Source: Rhodospirillaceae bacterium (GTDB taxonomy: Bacteria > Pseudomonadota > Alphaproteobacteria > Thalassobaculales > Thalassobaculaceae). From it: a DNA stretch of 64,000 nucleotides. The first letter of the stretch is position 1. Every line of letters begins with the position of its first letter. This document shows, one piece after another, positions 26,747-34,729 of the stretch. Both the position numbers and the translations under genes were made by a program. The DNA lies in contig JAGYJX010000021.1 in NCBI GenBank assembly GCA_018401495.1, forward strand, positions 248,001-312,000, given 5' to 3'. The notes beneath the pieces were generated by a model that searched no databases, was not told where the DNA came from, and saw only the letters and a list, made by a program, of their open reading frames with translations.

Positions 26747-27540
26747 AACTCGCCCAGGACCAGCTCGACCAGTTTCACCGTGAAGGGTACGTCTTCCTGC
26801 CGAGCGCTTTCGACGCCGACGAGGTCGGCATGCTGCGCCGCCGCGCCGAGGCGATCCTGAAGATGGACCGCCAGGAGGTGTGGCGCGAAAAGTCCGGCGT
26901 GGCGCGGACGGCGTTCGCCGCCCACACCTACGACGAGGGCTTCAAGCGCCTCGGCGCGCACCCGCGGCTGGTCGAGCCGGTCATGCAGCTGCTCGACGGC
27001 TCGGTCTACATGCACCAGTTCAAGATCAACGCCAAGGCCGCGTTCGACGGCGAGGTCTGGCAATGGCACCAGGATTTCGGCACCTGGCACCGCGACGACG
27101 AGATGCCGGAGCCGCGGGCGATGAACATCGCGCTGTTCCTGGACGAGGTGTCGGCGGTCAACGGCCCGTTGATGTTCATCCCGGGCAGCCACCGCGCCGG
27201 CACCCTGGAGGCCGGCCACGACCTGGAGAGCACCAGCTACCCGCTGTGGACGCTGTCGCGCGACGAGGTCAGCCGGCTGGCGAACGAGGGCGGCTGCGTG
27301 GCGCCGACCGGCCCGGCCGGGTCCGTCATCATGTTCCACGGCAACCTGGTTCACGCCAGCCCGCCGAACATCAGCCCGTTCCCGCGTACCATCGTCTATC
27401 TGAGCCTGTGTCACGTCGAGAACCACATCCGCGCCTTCAAGCGCGCCGAGTGGATCGCTCACCGCGACTTCACGCCGATCCGGCCGATGGCCGACGACTG
27501 CCTGTCGGAGCTGGCGGCCGACGAACGCCGCGCGGCCTGA
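26743..27540 (+). CDS. Phytanoyl-CoA dioxygenase (PhyH) family protein
   Basis: A 265-residue Fe(II)/2-oxoglutarate-dependent oxygenase. The iron triad is His109-x-Asp111 (WQWHQDFGTWH) and His204 (GNLVHASPPNIS), and Arg215 is placed to bind 2-oxoglutarate. NGPLMFIPGSH is the PhyH-family turn. Such enzymes hydroxylate free acids, acyl-CoAs or amino-acid-like substrates. The substrate is not known here, and the sequence is not an obvious EctD. It is translationally coupled to gntR and followed after 36 bases by the SAF-domain dehydrogenase, so the three likely act on one compound. Confidence 0.87.
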   Translation: MKLAQDQLDQFHREGYVFLPSAFDADEVGMLRRRAEAILKMDRQEVWREKSGVARTAFAAHTYDEGFKRLGAHPRLVEPVMQLLDGSVYMHQFKINAKAAFDGEVWQWHQDFGTWHRDDEMPEPRAMNIALFLDEVSAVNGPLMFIPGSHRAGTLEAGHDLESTSYPLWTLSRDEVSRLANEGGCVAPTGPAGSVIMFHGNLVHASPPNISPFPRTIVYLSLCHVENHIRAFKRAEWIAHRDFTPIRPMADDCLSELAADERRAA

Positions 27541-27576
27541 CTTCCGAGCGACGGCGACACCTGAGGATTGGATCCA

Positions 27577-28938
27577 ATGAACCTGTCACGCATGCTGGCC
27601 AAGCGGGCCGATGAGGGAAACCCGGTCCGGGTCGGCATCATCGGCGCCGGCAAGTTCGGGGCGATGTACCTGTCGCAGGCCCGCCTCACCAAGGGGACCC
27701 ATATCCTGGGGATCGCCGACCTGGATCCGGCGCGCGCCAAGGACCAACTCCGGCACGTCGGGTGGGAGCCGGAGCGGTACGCCGCCACCGGCTTCGCCGA
27801 CGCCTTCGAGCATGGCACGACCTTCGTGACCGACGACTCCGAGGCCCTGATCCGGGCCGACGGGCTGGAGGTGCTGATCGACGCGACCGGGGACCCGGCG
27901 GTCGGGATCAAGCACTGCCTGATGGCGATCGAGCATGGCCGACACATCGTCATGGTCAACGTCGAGGCCGACGTGGTGGCCGGGCCGCTTCTCGCCGCCA
28001 AGGCGGAAGCGGCCGGGCTGGTCTACAGCCTGGCCTGGGGCGACCAGCCGGCGCTGATCTGCGAGCACGTCGACTGGGCCCGCTCGATCGGCTTCAAGGT
28101 GGTCTGCGCCGGCAAGGGCACCCGCTACCTGCCGCGCCACCACCAGTCGACGCCCGACACCGTGTGGGAGAATTTCGGCTTCGACGAGGAGCTGGTGACG
28201 CGCGGGCGGCTCAACCCGAAGATGTTCAACAGCTTCATCGACGGCACCAAGTCCGGCATCGAGATGACGGCGGTCTGCAACGCTACCGGTCTGCGTCCGC
28301 AATCCGACGGGCTGCACTTCCCACCGTCGTCGCGGCTCGAACTGGCCGAGGTCTGCAAGCCGCGATCGGCCGGCGGTCAGGTTGAGTTCGCGGGCACCAC
28401 CGAGGTGGTGTCGTCGCTGTACCGCGACGGCTCCGACGTGCCGGTGCACCTGCAGTTCGGGACCTACGTGGTGGTCGAGGCCGAGACCGACTACGCGACC
28501 TACTGCTTCGAGGAGTACCGGATGCTCCACGACAGCTCGTTCCGGTACGCCGCGCTGTACCGCCCGACCCACCTGATCGGGCTGGAACTCGGCGTGTCGG
28601 TGGCGTCGGTGGCGCTGCGCAAGGAGCCGACCGGCAGCCCGGTCGGGTTCTTCTCCGACGTGGTCGCGACCGCCAAGCGCGACCTCAAGGCCGGCGAGAC
28701 GCTGGACGGCGAGGGCGGCTTCTGCGTGTGGGGCAAGCAGACCCCGGCCGACGCCTCGCTGCAGCACGGCTACCTGCCGCTCGGACTGGCCCACAACGTC
28801 AAGCTGAAGCGCGACGTGAAGCTGGGCGAGCGGCTGGCCTGGGCCGACGTCGAGGTCGACGAGACCAGCCAGGCCGTCAAGGTGCGGCGCGAGATGGAGG
28901 CGCGCTTCGCCCGCCCCAACGCCCGCGCGGCGGAGTAG
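27577..28938 (+). CDS. NAD(P)-dependent oxidoreductase with C-terminal SAF domain
   Basis: 453 residues. The N-terminal Rossmann domain has GIIGAGKFGAMYL and IADLDPARAK. A central catalytic region resembles the homoserine-dehydrogenase/GFO-IDH class, and the C-terminal SAF domain (about residues 350-430) includes ATAKRDLKAGETLDGEGGF and GLAHNVKLKRDVKLGERL. This composite family is annotated as SAF-domain or homoserine-dehydrogenase-like protein; members sit in sugar-acid and unusual carboxylate catabolic operons. ATG 27577 is used. The exact reaction is unknown. Confidence 0.8.
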   Translation: MNLSRMLAKRADEGNPVRVGIIGAGKFGAMYLSQARLTKGTHILGIADLDPARAKDQLRHVGWEPERYAATGFADAFEHGTTFVTDDSEALIRADGLEVLIDATGDPAVGIKHCLMAIEHGRHIVMVNVEADVVAGPLLAAKAEAAGLVYSLAWGDQPALICEHVDWARSIGFKVVCAGKGTRYLPRHHQSTPDTVWENFGFDEELVTRGRLNPKMFNSFIDGTKSGIEMTAVCNATGLRPQSDGLHFPPSSRLELAEVCKPRSAGGQVEFAGTTEVVSSLYRDGSDVPVHLQFGTYVVVEAETDYATYCFEEYRMLHDSSFRYAALYRPTHLIGLELGVSVASVALRKEPTGSPVGFFSDVVATAKRDLKAGETLDGEGGFCVWGKQTPADASLQHGYLPLGLAHNVKLKRDVKLGERLAWADVEVDETSQAVKVRREMEARFARPNARAAE

Positions 28939-28941
28939 CCG

Positions 28942-29290
28942 TCAGAGGATCGCCAGCACCGCCTCGGGCGGCCGGCCGAGGGCGACCTTGTCGCCGTTGA
29001 CGACGATCGGCCGCTCGATCAGCACCGGGTGCTCGATCATCGCCATGATCAGGTCGCCGCGCATCATGCCGGGGTCATCGAGGTTGAGCGCGGCGATAGG
29101 GCGCTTCCTTGCGGCGCATCAGGTCGCGCGGCTGCATCCCCATGGCGCGCAGCAGGCCGTCCAGCACGACCGCGGACGGCGGGTGCTTCAGGTACTCGAC
29201 GATCTCCGGCTCGATTCCCCGGTCCCGCAACAGCTGCAGCGTCTGGCGGGATTTCGAGCAGCGCGGGTTGTGGTAGATGCGGACAGTCAA
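28942..29290 (-). CDS. arsC: ArsC-family reductase (arsenate reductase-like), one frameshift
   Basis: About 115 residues, the usual ArsC length, after removing one extra C near 29096 that separates RKEAPY from AALNLDDPGM. The N-terminus YHNPRCSKSRQTLQLL has the active-site Cys-Ser-Lys-Ser of glutathione/glutaredoxin-dependent arsenate reductases, and the C-terminal part has IEHPVLIERPIVVNGDKVALGRPPE. Start TTG 29290 follows GGGAGAG. No arsenite efflux pump is adjacent; the YfgD/ArsC subgroup often stands alone, so the arsenate role is tentative. Confidence 0.83.
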
Positions 29291-29360
29291 CGGGGCTCTC
29301 CCGGATCGAGGCGACAGGGTTGTAGCCGAAGCAGTCTGCCCATCCTAATCTCGCTTCGCC

Positions 29361-29924
29361 ATGACCCAGATCATCCCGATCGAGACCGAGCGGCTGCTCC
29401 TGCGACCCTGGCGCGACGCCGACCGCCAGCCGTTCGCCGCGCTCAACGCCGACCCGGAGGTCATGCGGCATTTCCCGCGGCCGCTGACCCGTGCGGAGAG
29501 CGACGACCTCGCGGACCGGATTGCCTCCCGGATGGCCGAGCGCGGCTGGGGCTCGTTCGCCGTCGAGGTCAAGGGCGGCGAGCCCTTCATCGGTTTCGTC
29601 GGGCCGAACGTTCCGAGTTACGAGATCCCGTGTGGCCCGTGCGTTGAGATCGGCTGGCGGCTGGCGCGCGCGGCCTGGGGCAGGGGCTACGCCACCGAGG
29701 CGGCGCGCGCCGCCATCGACTTCGCCTTCGGCCGCCTGGGACTGGACGAGATCGTATCGTTCACCGTGACCGCCAACACCCGGTCGCGCGCCGTCATGGA
29801 ACGCCTCGGAATGACCCGTGATCCGGCCGACGATTTCGACCACCCGCTGATCGAGGCGGGGCATCCCATGCGACGCCACGTCCTCTACCGGCTCTCGGCG
29901 TCGGCCTGGGGGTCGCGCGACTGA
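29361..29924 (+). CDS. GNAT-family N-acetyltransferase (RimJ/RimL-like)
   Basis: 187 residues starting MTQIIPIETERLLLRPW, the usual opening of RimJ/RimL-type acetyltransferases. The acetyl-CoA loop is RLARAAWGRGYATEAARA and the C-terminal strand is RAVMERLGMTRD. It probably acetylates a protein N-terminus or a small molecule; the acceptor is unknown. It is divergent from arsC, and its 3' end overlaps the convergent thioesterase gene by 40 bases. Confidence 0.88.
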   Translation: MTQIIPIETERLLLRPWRDADRQPFAALNADPEVMRHFPRPLTRAESDDLADRIASRMAERGWGSFAVEVKGGEPFIGFVGPNVPSYEIPCGPCVEIGWRLARAAWGRGYATEAARAAIDFAFGRLGLDEIVSFTVTANTRSRAVMERLGMTRDPADDFDHPLIEAGHPMRRHVLYRLSASAWGSRD

Positions 29925-30351
29925 AGCCCGGCGGAGACCACCCGAGAGCGTCCGCGAAACAGCGCGACGGTGTCTCCCGCCTCGGTGGCCACGGTGACGT
30001 CGTAGACGCCGCTGCGGCCGGCGCGGACCCGCTCTTCGGCAACGGCGACCAGCCGCTCGCCGATCCGGCCGGGCCGGATGAAATCGATGCCGGCGGCCTG
30101 GGCGACGGCGGTCTGGCCGTGGGCGTTGCAGGCATAGCCGAAGGCGGTGTCCGCCAGGGTGAACAGCACGCCGCCGTGGCACAGCGCCGTGCGCGTTGGC
30201 GTGGCGTGCCTCGATGGTGAGCCCGCACCGCGCGTAGCCCGGACCGCGCCTCCAGCACCTCGATGCCGAGCTGCCGGGCGGCGGCATCGCGTTCGGCGAG
30301 GTCCCGCACCAGCGGGTGGACCGCGTCGGAGGGCGCCGCCGGAACGGTCAT
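29885..30351 (-). CDS. Hotdog-fold thioesterase (PaaI-like), two frameshifts
   Basis: About 154 residues after removing one extra base near 30238 (before YARCGLTIEARHANAHG) and another near 30187 (before LCHGGVLFTLADTAFGYACN). HGGVLFTLAD is the PaaI-type active-site helix with its conserved Asp. PaaI hydrolyses stalled ring-CoA intermediates of phenylacetate breakdown. The ATG at 30351 overlaps the stop of the enoyl-CoA hydratase gene, so the two are cotranscribed, the same pairing as paaG-paaI. The rest of a paa cluster is absent. Confidence 0.82.
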
Positions 30352-31145
30352 CGGCCGGTGAAGACCGGCGGGCGTTTCTCCAGGAACGCCGTCACCCCTT
30401 CGCCGTAGTCGTGCGAGAACCCGCACTCGCGTTGCAGATCGCGTTCCATGTCGAGTTGGGTGTCGAGGTCGTTGCCGAGCGACGCCCGCATCAGCCGCCG
30501 GGTGCCGACAACGGCCCTCGGCGGCAGGGCGGCCAGGCGTTCGGCGAGCGCCAGGCTGGCCGAAGGCAAGTCCGCATCGTCAACCACCTGCCAGGCGATT
30601 CCCCAGGCGAGCAGGCGCTCGGAGTCGATCGGGCTGGCGGTCAGCGCCGCCGCCAACGCTCGCCCCTCGCCGATCAGGCGGGGCAGGTGGTGGGTGACGC
30701 CGGCGTCCGGGATCAGCCCGACGTTGACGAACGAGATGGCCATCGAGGCGGAGCGCGCTGCGACCAGGACGTCGCCCGCCAGGGCAAGGCCGGCGCCGGC
30801 GCCGGCGGCGACCCCGTTGAGGGCGGTCACGATCGGGATCGGCAGGTCCCTCAGGCGGCGGATCAGGGCGTTGAAGCTCTTGTCCAGCCCAGCCCCGAGG
30901 TCGCGCACCGGCGGACCGTCCTTCGGGGGTATGCGGGTGGACAGGTCCTGACCCGAGCAGAAGGCGCGGTCGCCGGTGCCGGTCAGGATCATGGCTTTCA
31001 GGGTCGGATCCCGCTCGATCGCGGTCAGCGCGTCGCGCAACTCGGCGTGGACCGTGTCGTTCACGGCGTTGCGCCGTTCCGGTCGATGCAGCGCCACGCG
31101 CACGATCGCGCCGATCCGCTCGACGGTGATGGTTTCGTGGCTCAT
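30348..31145 (-). CDS. Enoyl-CoA hydratase/isomerase family protein (PaaG-like)
   Basis: 265 residues from ATG 31145 (MSHETITVERIGAIVRVAL). Crotonase landmarks are LHRPERRNAVND, AFCSGQDLSTR as the first oxyanion segment and NGVAAGAGAGLALAGDVLVA as the second. The Asp in LIPDAGVTHHLPR matches the position of the catalytic acid in PaaG-type isomerases, and Glu of the hydratase type is not evident there. So an isomerase function is plausible. It is coupled by ATGA to the PaaI-like thioesterase, and three bases overlap the methyltransferase gene upstream. Confidence 0.87.
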   Translation of the reverse strand: MSHETITVERIGAIVRVALHRPERRNAVNDTVHAELRDALTAIERDPTLKAMILTGTGDRAFCSGQDLSTRIPPKDGPPVRDLGAGLDKSFNALIRRLRDLPIPIVTALNGVAAGAGAGLALAGDVLVAARSASMAISFVNVGLIPDAGVTHHLPRLIGEGRALAAALTASPIDSERLLAWGIAWQVVDDADLPSASLALAERLAALPPRAVVGTRRLMRASLGNDLDTQLDMERDLQRECGFSHDYGEGVTAFLEKRPPVFTGR

Positions 31146-31785
31146 GGCTGTCTCCGGGTCGGCGGAGTGTCCACCATAGCCCGCCTCAGGTTCAGGCGCA
31201 CGAAGGTGGCGCCGGGCCCGGCGGCGCCGCCGTCGTGGACGCTGCGGTCGATTTCCTGGAAGCCGTGGCGGGTGAACTCGTCGGCGACGGTGTCGGGATC
31301 GCAGTCGTGCATCGCCCGGCCGGCCGGCGCTGGCCCCTGTCGCAGCGCGACGGACAGCACCGCGCCCGGCGCCGCGAGATCGGCCAGCGCGGCGCACGCG
31401 GCGTCGCGATCGGCCGGCGGCACATGCATCCAGACCGCGTTCACCAGGATGAAGCCGAAACGCTCACCCCGGGCGCGCAGGCTGTTCAGACCGGGCAGCC
31501 GGTCGTCGACCCACTCCAGGTCAGCGTCCGGGAACAGCCGTGCGGCCTCGGCCCGCATGCCGGCGGAGGGCTCCACCGCAACCACCCGGTATCCGAGCGC
31601 CGCGAAGGCGGCGGCGTGGGCGCCGCTGCCGGCTCCGACGTCGAGCACCGGGCCCGGCAGCGGCGGCAGGAGGGCTTGTGCCGGGCGACGAACCGATCCG
31701 CGCCAGCGGCGGCATAGCGCGGGGCAAGCTCCGCCGCCAGGCGGTCGTAGTCGGCGATCGCGCCCTCGATGCTCGGGCCGGTCAT
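31142..31785 (-). CDS. Class I SAM-dependent methyltransferase, one frameshift
   Basis: About 214 residues. From ATG 31785 the frame MTGPSIEGAIADYDRLAAEL breaks near 31677, where one G is missing before LLPPLPGPVLDVGAGSGAHA. Motif I is DVGAGSGAHA, motif II VVAVEPSAGM, and VNAVWMHVPP is motif IV. The family is broad (Methyltransf_11/25); no substrate can be assigned. Its stop overlaps the start of the enoyl-CoA hydratase gene. Confidence 0.82.
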
Positions 31786-31862
31786 GCGCGTTCCCTTCGT
31801 TTCCCGGACGCAGCGTGGTAGGTCTGGGCATCGGAGTGCTGAGCATAGTCAAGACGTTGCCG

Positions 31863-32418
31863 ATGCCCATAACCGAAGCCGATTTTCATCACGTCAAGGA
31901 CGAACGGTTCCGGCGTCTGGTCGCCTATTGGCTCGGAGCGCGGGCAGAGGGGCAGGTGCCGACCCTCGCTGCCATCGATCCGGCGGGATTTCCCTACCTT
32001 CTCGAGCAGGTGTGGCTGTGCGCCGTCGAGGAGGAACCGAGAGCCTTCCGCTACCGCCTGGCGGGCGACCATATCCGCGCCGCCTACACGCAGTCGCTGA
32101 ACGGCCGGACACTGGCGGAACTCACCGACCCGGCGGTGGTCGACCGGGTTATGGGGTATTTCAACCGGGTGGTCGACGAGCCCGCGATCGTCCACATCGC
32201 CGGCCGGATCTACAGCGAGGAATCCCATCCTGCCCGAGGCGAGCGCCTGATCCTGCCGTTTGCCGATCGCCGGCACCGGTCGGATCACCCGCATCCTCGG
32301 GGCGACGGTGCATTCCTGGGAGGCTCGCGGCGTCGGGGAAGGCCCGATCCCGCCGCGGCAGGTGCGGACCTTCACCCCGGTCGACGGGCGTCCGGCCTGG
32401 TGCGAGCACTGGCTTTAG
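31863..32418 (+). CDS. PAS_5 (PF07310-type) domain protein, one frameshift
   Basis: About 184 residues after deleting one extra C near 32272, which joins LILPFAD to AGTGRITRILGATVHSW. The single PAS domain resembles the small stand-alone PAS_5 family common in alphaproteobacteria (FRYRLAGDHIRAAY, GRTLAELTDP). There is no kinase, HTH or cyclase output domain, so it is a candidate sensor or adaptor of unknown ligand. ATG 31863 is used. It converges on the RraA-like gene. Confidence 0.75.
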
Positions 32419-32434
32419 CCGTCGGCGGGCTGAG

Positions 32435-33154
32435 TCAGCGGGTTTTCCGCCAGGCGTCGAAGCGTGCCTTGGTCTCGGCGTCCGGCGGATAGGTGCCGCG
32501 CAGCGCCTTGCCGGAGCGCACCTCGCCGATGATGAACTCCTCCATGATCTCCTGCTCGGCGGCGTCGCGGGCGACTTCGTCGGCCAGGTGGCGCGGGATC
32601 ACGACCACCCCTTCGACGTCGCCGACCAGGATGTCGCCCGGATAGACGGCGACGCCGCCGCAGGCGATCGGCTGGTTCAGGGTCTCGACCGCGTGGTGCT
32701 TGATCAGGTTGGTCGGGGCCGACGGGGCGCCGATGTAGGTCGGGATGTCGAAGTCGCAGATCTCCGGCGAGTCGCGCAGGCCGCCGTCGGTCACCAGGCC
32801 GGCGGCGCCGCGCATCATCAGGCGCGTCACCAGGATCGAGCCGGCCGAGGCGGCGCTGGCGTCGCCGCGGCAATCCATCACCAGCACGTGGCCCTCGGGG
32901 CAGGTCTCGATCGCCCGGCGCTGCGGGTGGTCGTAGTCCTGGAACACGTCGAGGGTGTCGATGTCCTCGCGCGCCGGGATGTAGCGCAGCGTGAAGGCCG
33001 GGCCGACCATCGAGCGGTCGTGCGCCGCGGTCAGCCGGCTGACGCCCTGGATGAACACGTTGCGCAGGCCGCGCTTGAACAACTGGGTGGTCAGGGTGGC
33101 GGTGCTGACCGAGGCCAGCTTCTCGCGCGTCTCGGCGGACAGGGGCTCGGTCAT
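32435..33154 (-). CDS. RraA-family aldolase-like protein
   Basis: 239 residues from ATG 33154. The RraA/HMG-aldolase fold is recognised from GLVTDGGLRDSPEI (the conserved Arg-Asp that binds metal and substrate), GPAFTLRYIP and VYPGDILVGDVEGVVVIP. Catalytic members are 4-hydroxy-4-methyl-2-oxoglutarate/4-carboxy-4-hydroxy-2-oxoadipate aldolases or oxaloacetate decarboxylases. The length and the intact Asp/Arg pair favour a catabolic enzyme over the RNase E inhibitor. It is divergent from the aldo/keto reductase gene with shared operator-like repeats between them. Confidence 0.85.
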   Translation of the reverse strand: MTEPLSAETREKLASVSTATLTTQLFKRGLRNVFIQGVSRLTAAHDRSMVGPAFTLRYIPAREDIDTLDVFQDYDHPQRRAIETCPEGHVLVMDCRGDASAASAGSILVTRLMMRGAAGLVTDGGLRDSPEICDFDIPTYIGAPSAPTNLIKHHAVETLNQPIACGGVAVYPGDILVGDVEGVVVIPRHLADEVARDAAEQEIMEEFIIGEVRSGKALRGTYPPDAETKARFDAWRKTR

Positions 33155-33174
33155 GGTGGTCGTTCGCTCCCGGG

Positions 33175-33237
33175 CTTGTATGATGCTGCAACTCGTATGA
33201 TGACCGGATCCGAGCACGAGGCTCGGCCCGATACAAG
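33175..33237. promoter_or_regulatory. GntR-like half-sites between RraA-like and aldo/keto reductase genes
   Basis: CTTGTAT (33175-33181) and ATACAAG (33231-33237) are perfect inverted copies 63 bases end to end. GTATGATG occurs twice in direct orientation (33178-33185, 33195-33202). TTGTAT/ATACAA half-sites are typical of GntR-FCD operators. No regulator gene is adjacent. Confidence 0.35.
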
Positions 33238-33276
33238 AGGGGGTAGCGGTCATGGCCGGCCCCTGAGGAGAGATGG

Positions 33277-34290
33277 ATGAACTACCGCACGCTCGGCCGC
33301 TCCGGTCTCAAGATTTCGCCGTTGTGTCTCGGCGCCATGATGTTCGGCGGCCCGACATCGGAGGCCGACAGCCGCGAGATCGTCGCCGCCGCCCGCGACC
33401 TCGGGATCAACTTCATCGACACCGCCGACGCGTACAACGGTGGCGAGTCCGAGAGGGTCGTCGGTCGGGCGATCGCCGCCGAGCGCGACCGCTGGGTGCT
33501 GGCGACCAAGCTGGCCAACAAGCTCGGCGACGACCCGAACTCCGGCGGTCTGTCGCGGCGCTGGGTGCACATGGCCTGCGACGCCAGCCTGAAGCGCCTC
33601 GGCACCGACGTCATCGACGTCTACTACCTGCACAAGGAAGACCATTCGACGGCGCTGTCGGAGACCGTGAGGGCGCTCGGCGACCTGATGCGCGCCGGCA
33701 AGATCCGGTATTTCGGGCTCTCCAACTACCGCTCGTGGCGGGTCGCGGAGATCTGCAACCTCTGCGACGAGTTCGGCATCGACCGGCCGATCGTCAGCCA
33801 GCCCTACTACAACGCCATGAACCGCATGCCCGAGGTCGAGCACCTGCCGGCCTGCGGCTACTACGGGCTCGGCGTGGTGCCGTACAGCCCGCTGGCGCGC
33901 GGCGTGCTGACCGGCAAGTACGCGCCGAACGTCACGCCGGAGGAGGGCAGCCGCGCCGCCCGCCAGGACAAGCGCATGCTGCAGACCGAGTGGCGGCACG
34001 AGAGCCTGGAGATCGCCCAGCGCATCAAGGCGCACGCCGAGGCCAAGGGGGCGACCCCGATCGACCTGGCCGTGCAGTGGGTGCTGAACAACCGGCTGGT
34101 GACCGCGACCATCGTCGGGCCGCGTACGATGGAGCAGTGGCGGGCCTACGCCAAGGCGCTCGACTACACCTACGGGGCCGACGACGAGTCGCTGGTCGAC
34201 CAGCTGGTGGTCACCGGGCATCCGTCGACGCCGGGCTACAACGACCCGCAATACCCGATCGAGGGGCGGCTGCCGCGGGTCGGCGGCTGA
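33277..34290 (+). CDS. Aldo/keto reductase
   Basis: 337 residues with the AKR (beta/alpha)8 fold. MNYRTLGRSGLKISPLCLGAMMFGG opens the barrel, the catalytic Asp and Tyr are in NFIDTADAYNGGESE, Lys in WVLATKLANK, and His in DVYYLHKEDHS. NADPH contacts fit the C-terminal TIVGPRTMEQW. It resembles the YajO/YghZ group of general carbonyl reductases. ATG 33277 follows GAGGAGAG. It is followed two bases later by a GNAT gene, so the two form a pair. Confidence 0.9.
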   Translation: MNYRTLGRSGLKISPLCLGAMMFGGPTSEADSREIVAAARDLGINFIDTADAYNGGESERVVGRAIAAERDRWVLATKLANKLGDDPNSGGLSRRWVHMACDASLKRLGTDVIDVYYLHKEDHSTALSETVRALGDLMRAGKIRYFGLSNYRSWRVAEICNLCDEFGIDRPIVSQPYYNAMNRMPEVEHLPACGYYGLGVVPYSPLARGVLTGKYAPNVTPEEGSRAARQDKRMLQTEWRHESLEIAQRIKAHAEAKGATPIDLAVQWVLNNRLVTATIVGPRTMEQWRAYAKALDYTYGADDESLVDQLVVTGHPSTPGYNDPQYPIEGRLPRVGG

Positions 34291-34292
34291 CC

Positions 34293-34715
34293 ATGCCCGG
34301 TCGGATACGCCGGGCCGGCTGCGACGACGTCCCGGTGCTGATGGCTATCCGCTCGTCGGTCCGCGAGAACGTGCTGAGCGATCCCGCCAAGGTGCCGGCC
34401 TCGGCGGTGCGCGACTTCATCGACCGGACCGGCATCTGGGTGTGGGAGGAGGACGGGCGCGTCCTCGGCTTCAGCGCCGTCGACACCCGCGACGGCAGCG
34501 TCTGGGCGCTGTTCGTCGATCCGACGGCGGAGGGGCGCGGGATCGGCCGCGCCCTGCTGCCGCCCGCCCTCGACGATCTCCGGCGAGCCGGGTGGCGGGA
34601 GGCTCGCCTGACCACCCAACCCGGCTCGCGCGCCGAGCGGTTCTACCGCCGGGACGGCTGGAGCGCCGACGGAACCGCCGCGGACGGCGACCAGGTGTTC
34701 CACAGGACGCTGTAG
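34293..34715 (+). CDS. GNAT-family N-acetyltransferase
   Basis: 140 residues, starting MPGRIRRAGCDDVPVLMAIR. The GNAT core is seen in WALFVDPTAEGRGIGRALLPP (acetyl-CoA loop) and GSRAERFYRRDGW (C-terminal strand). It is small and single-domain; the acceptor is unknown. It begins two bases after the aldo/keto reductase stop and is probably translated from the same mRNA. Confidence 0.87.
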   Translation: MPGRIRRAGCDDVPVLMAIRSSVRENVLSDPAKVPASAVRDFIDRTGIWVWEEDGRVLGFSAVDTRDGSVWALFVDPTAEGRGIGRALLPPALDDLRRAGWREARLTTQPGSRAERFYRRDGWSADGTAADGDQVFHRTL

Positions 34716-34729
34716 CAGTAGCGCCGCCG

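Noticed and set aside
26743..27540. Ectoine hydroxylase EctD
   Set aside because: The PhyH core is similar, but no ectABC genes are present and I could not see EctD-specific signature residues. It was left as a PhyH-family enzyme.
32435..33154. RraA as the RNase E inhibitor
   Set aside because: The protein is longer than the E. coli regulator and keeps the metal- and substrate-binding Arg-Asp segment of catalytic aldolases. Its context is catabolic.
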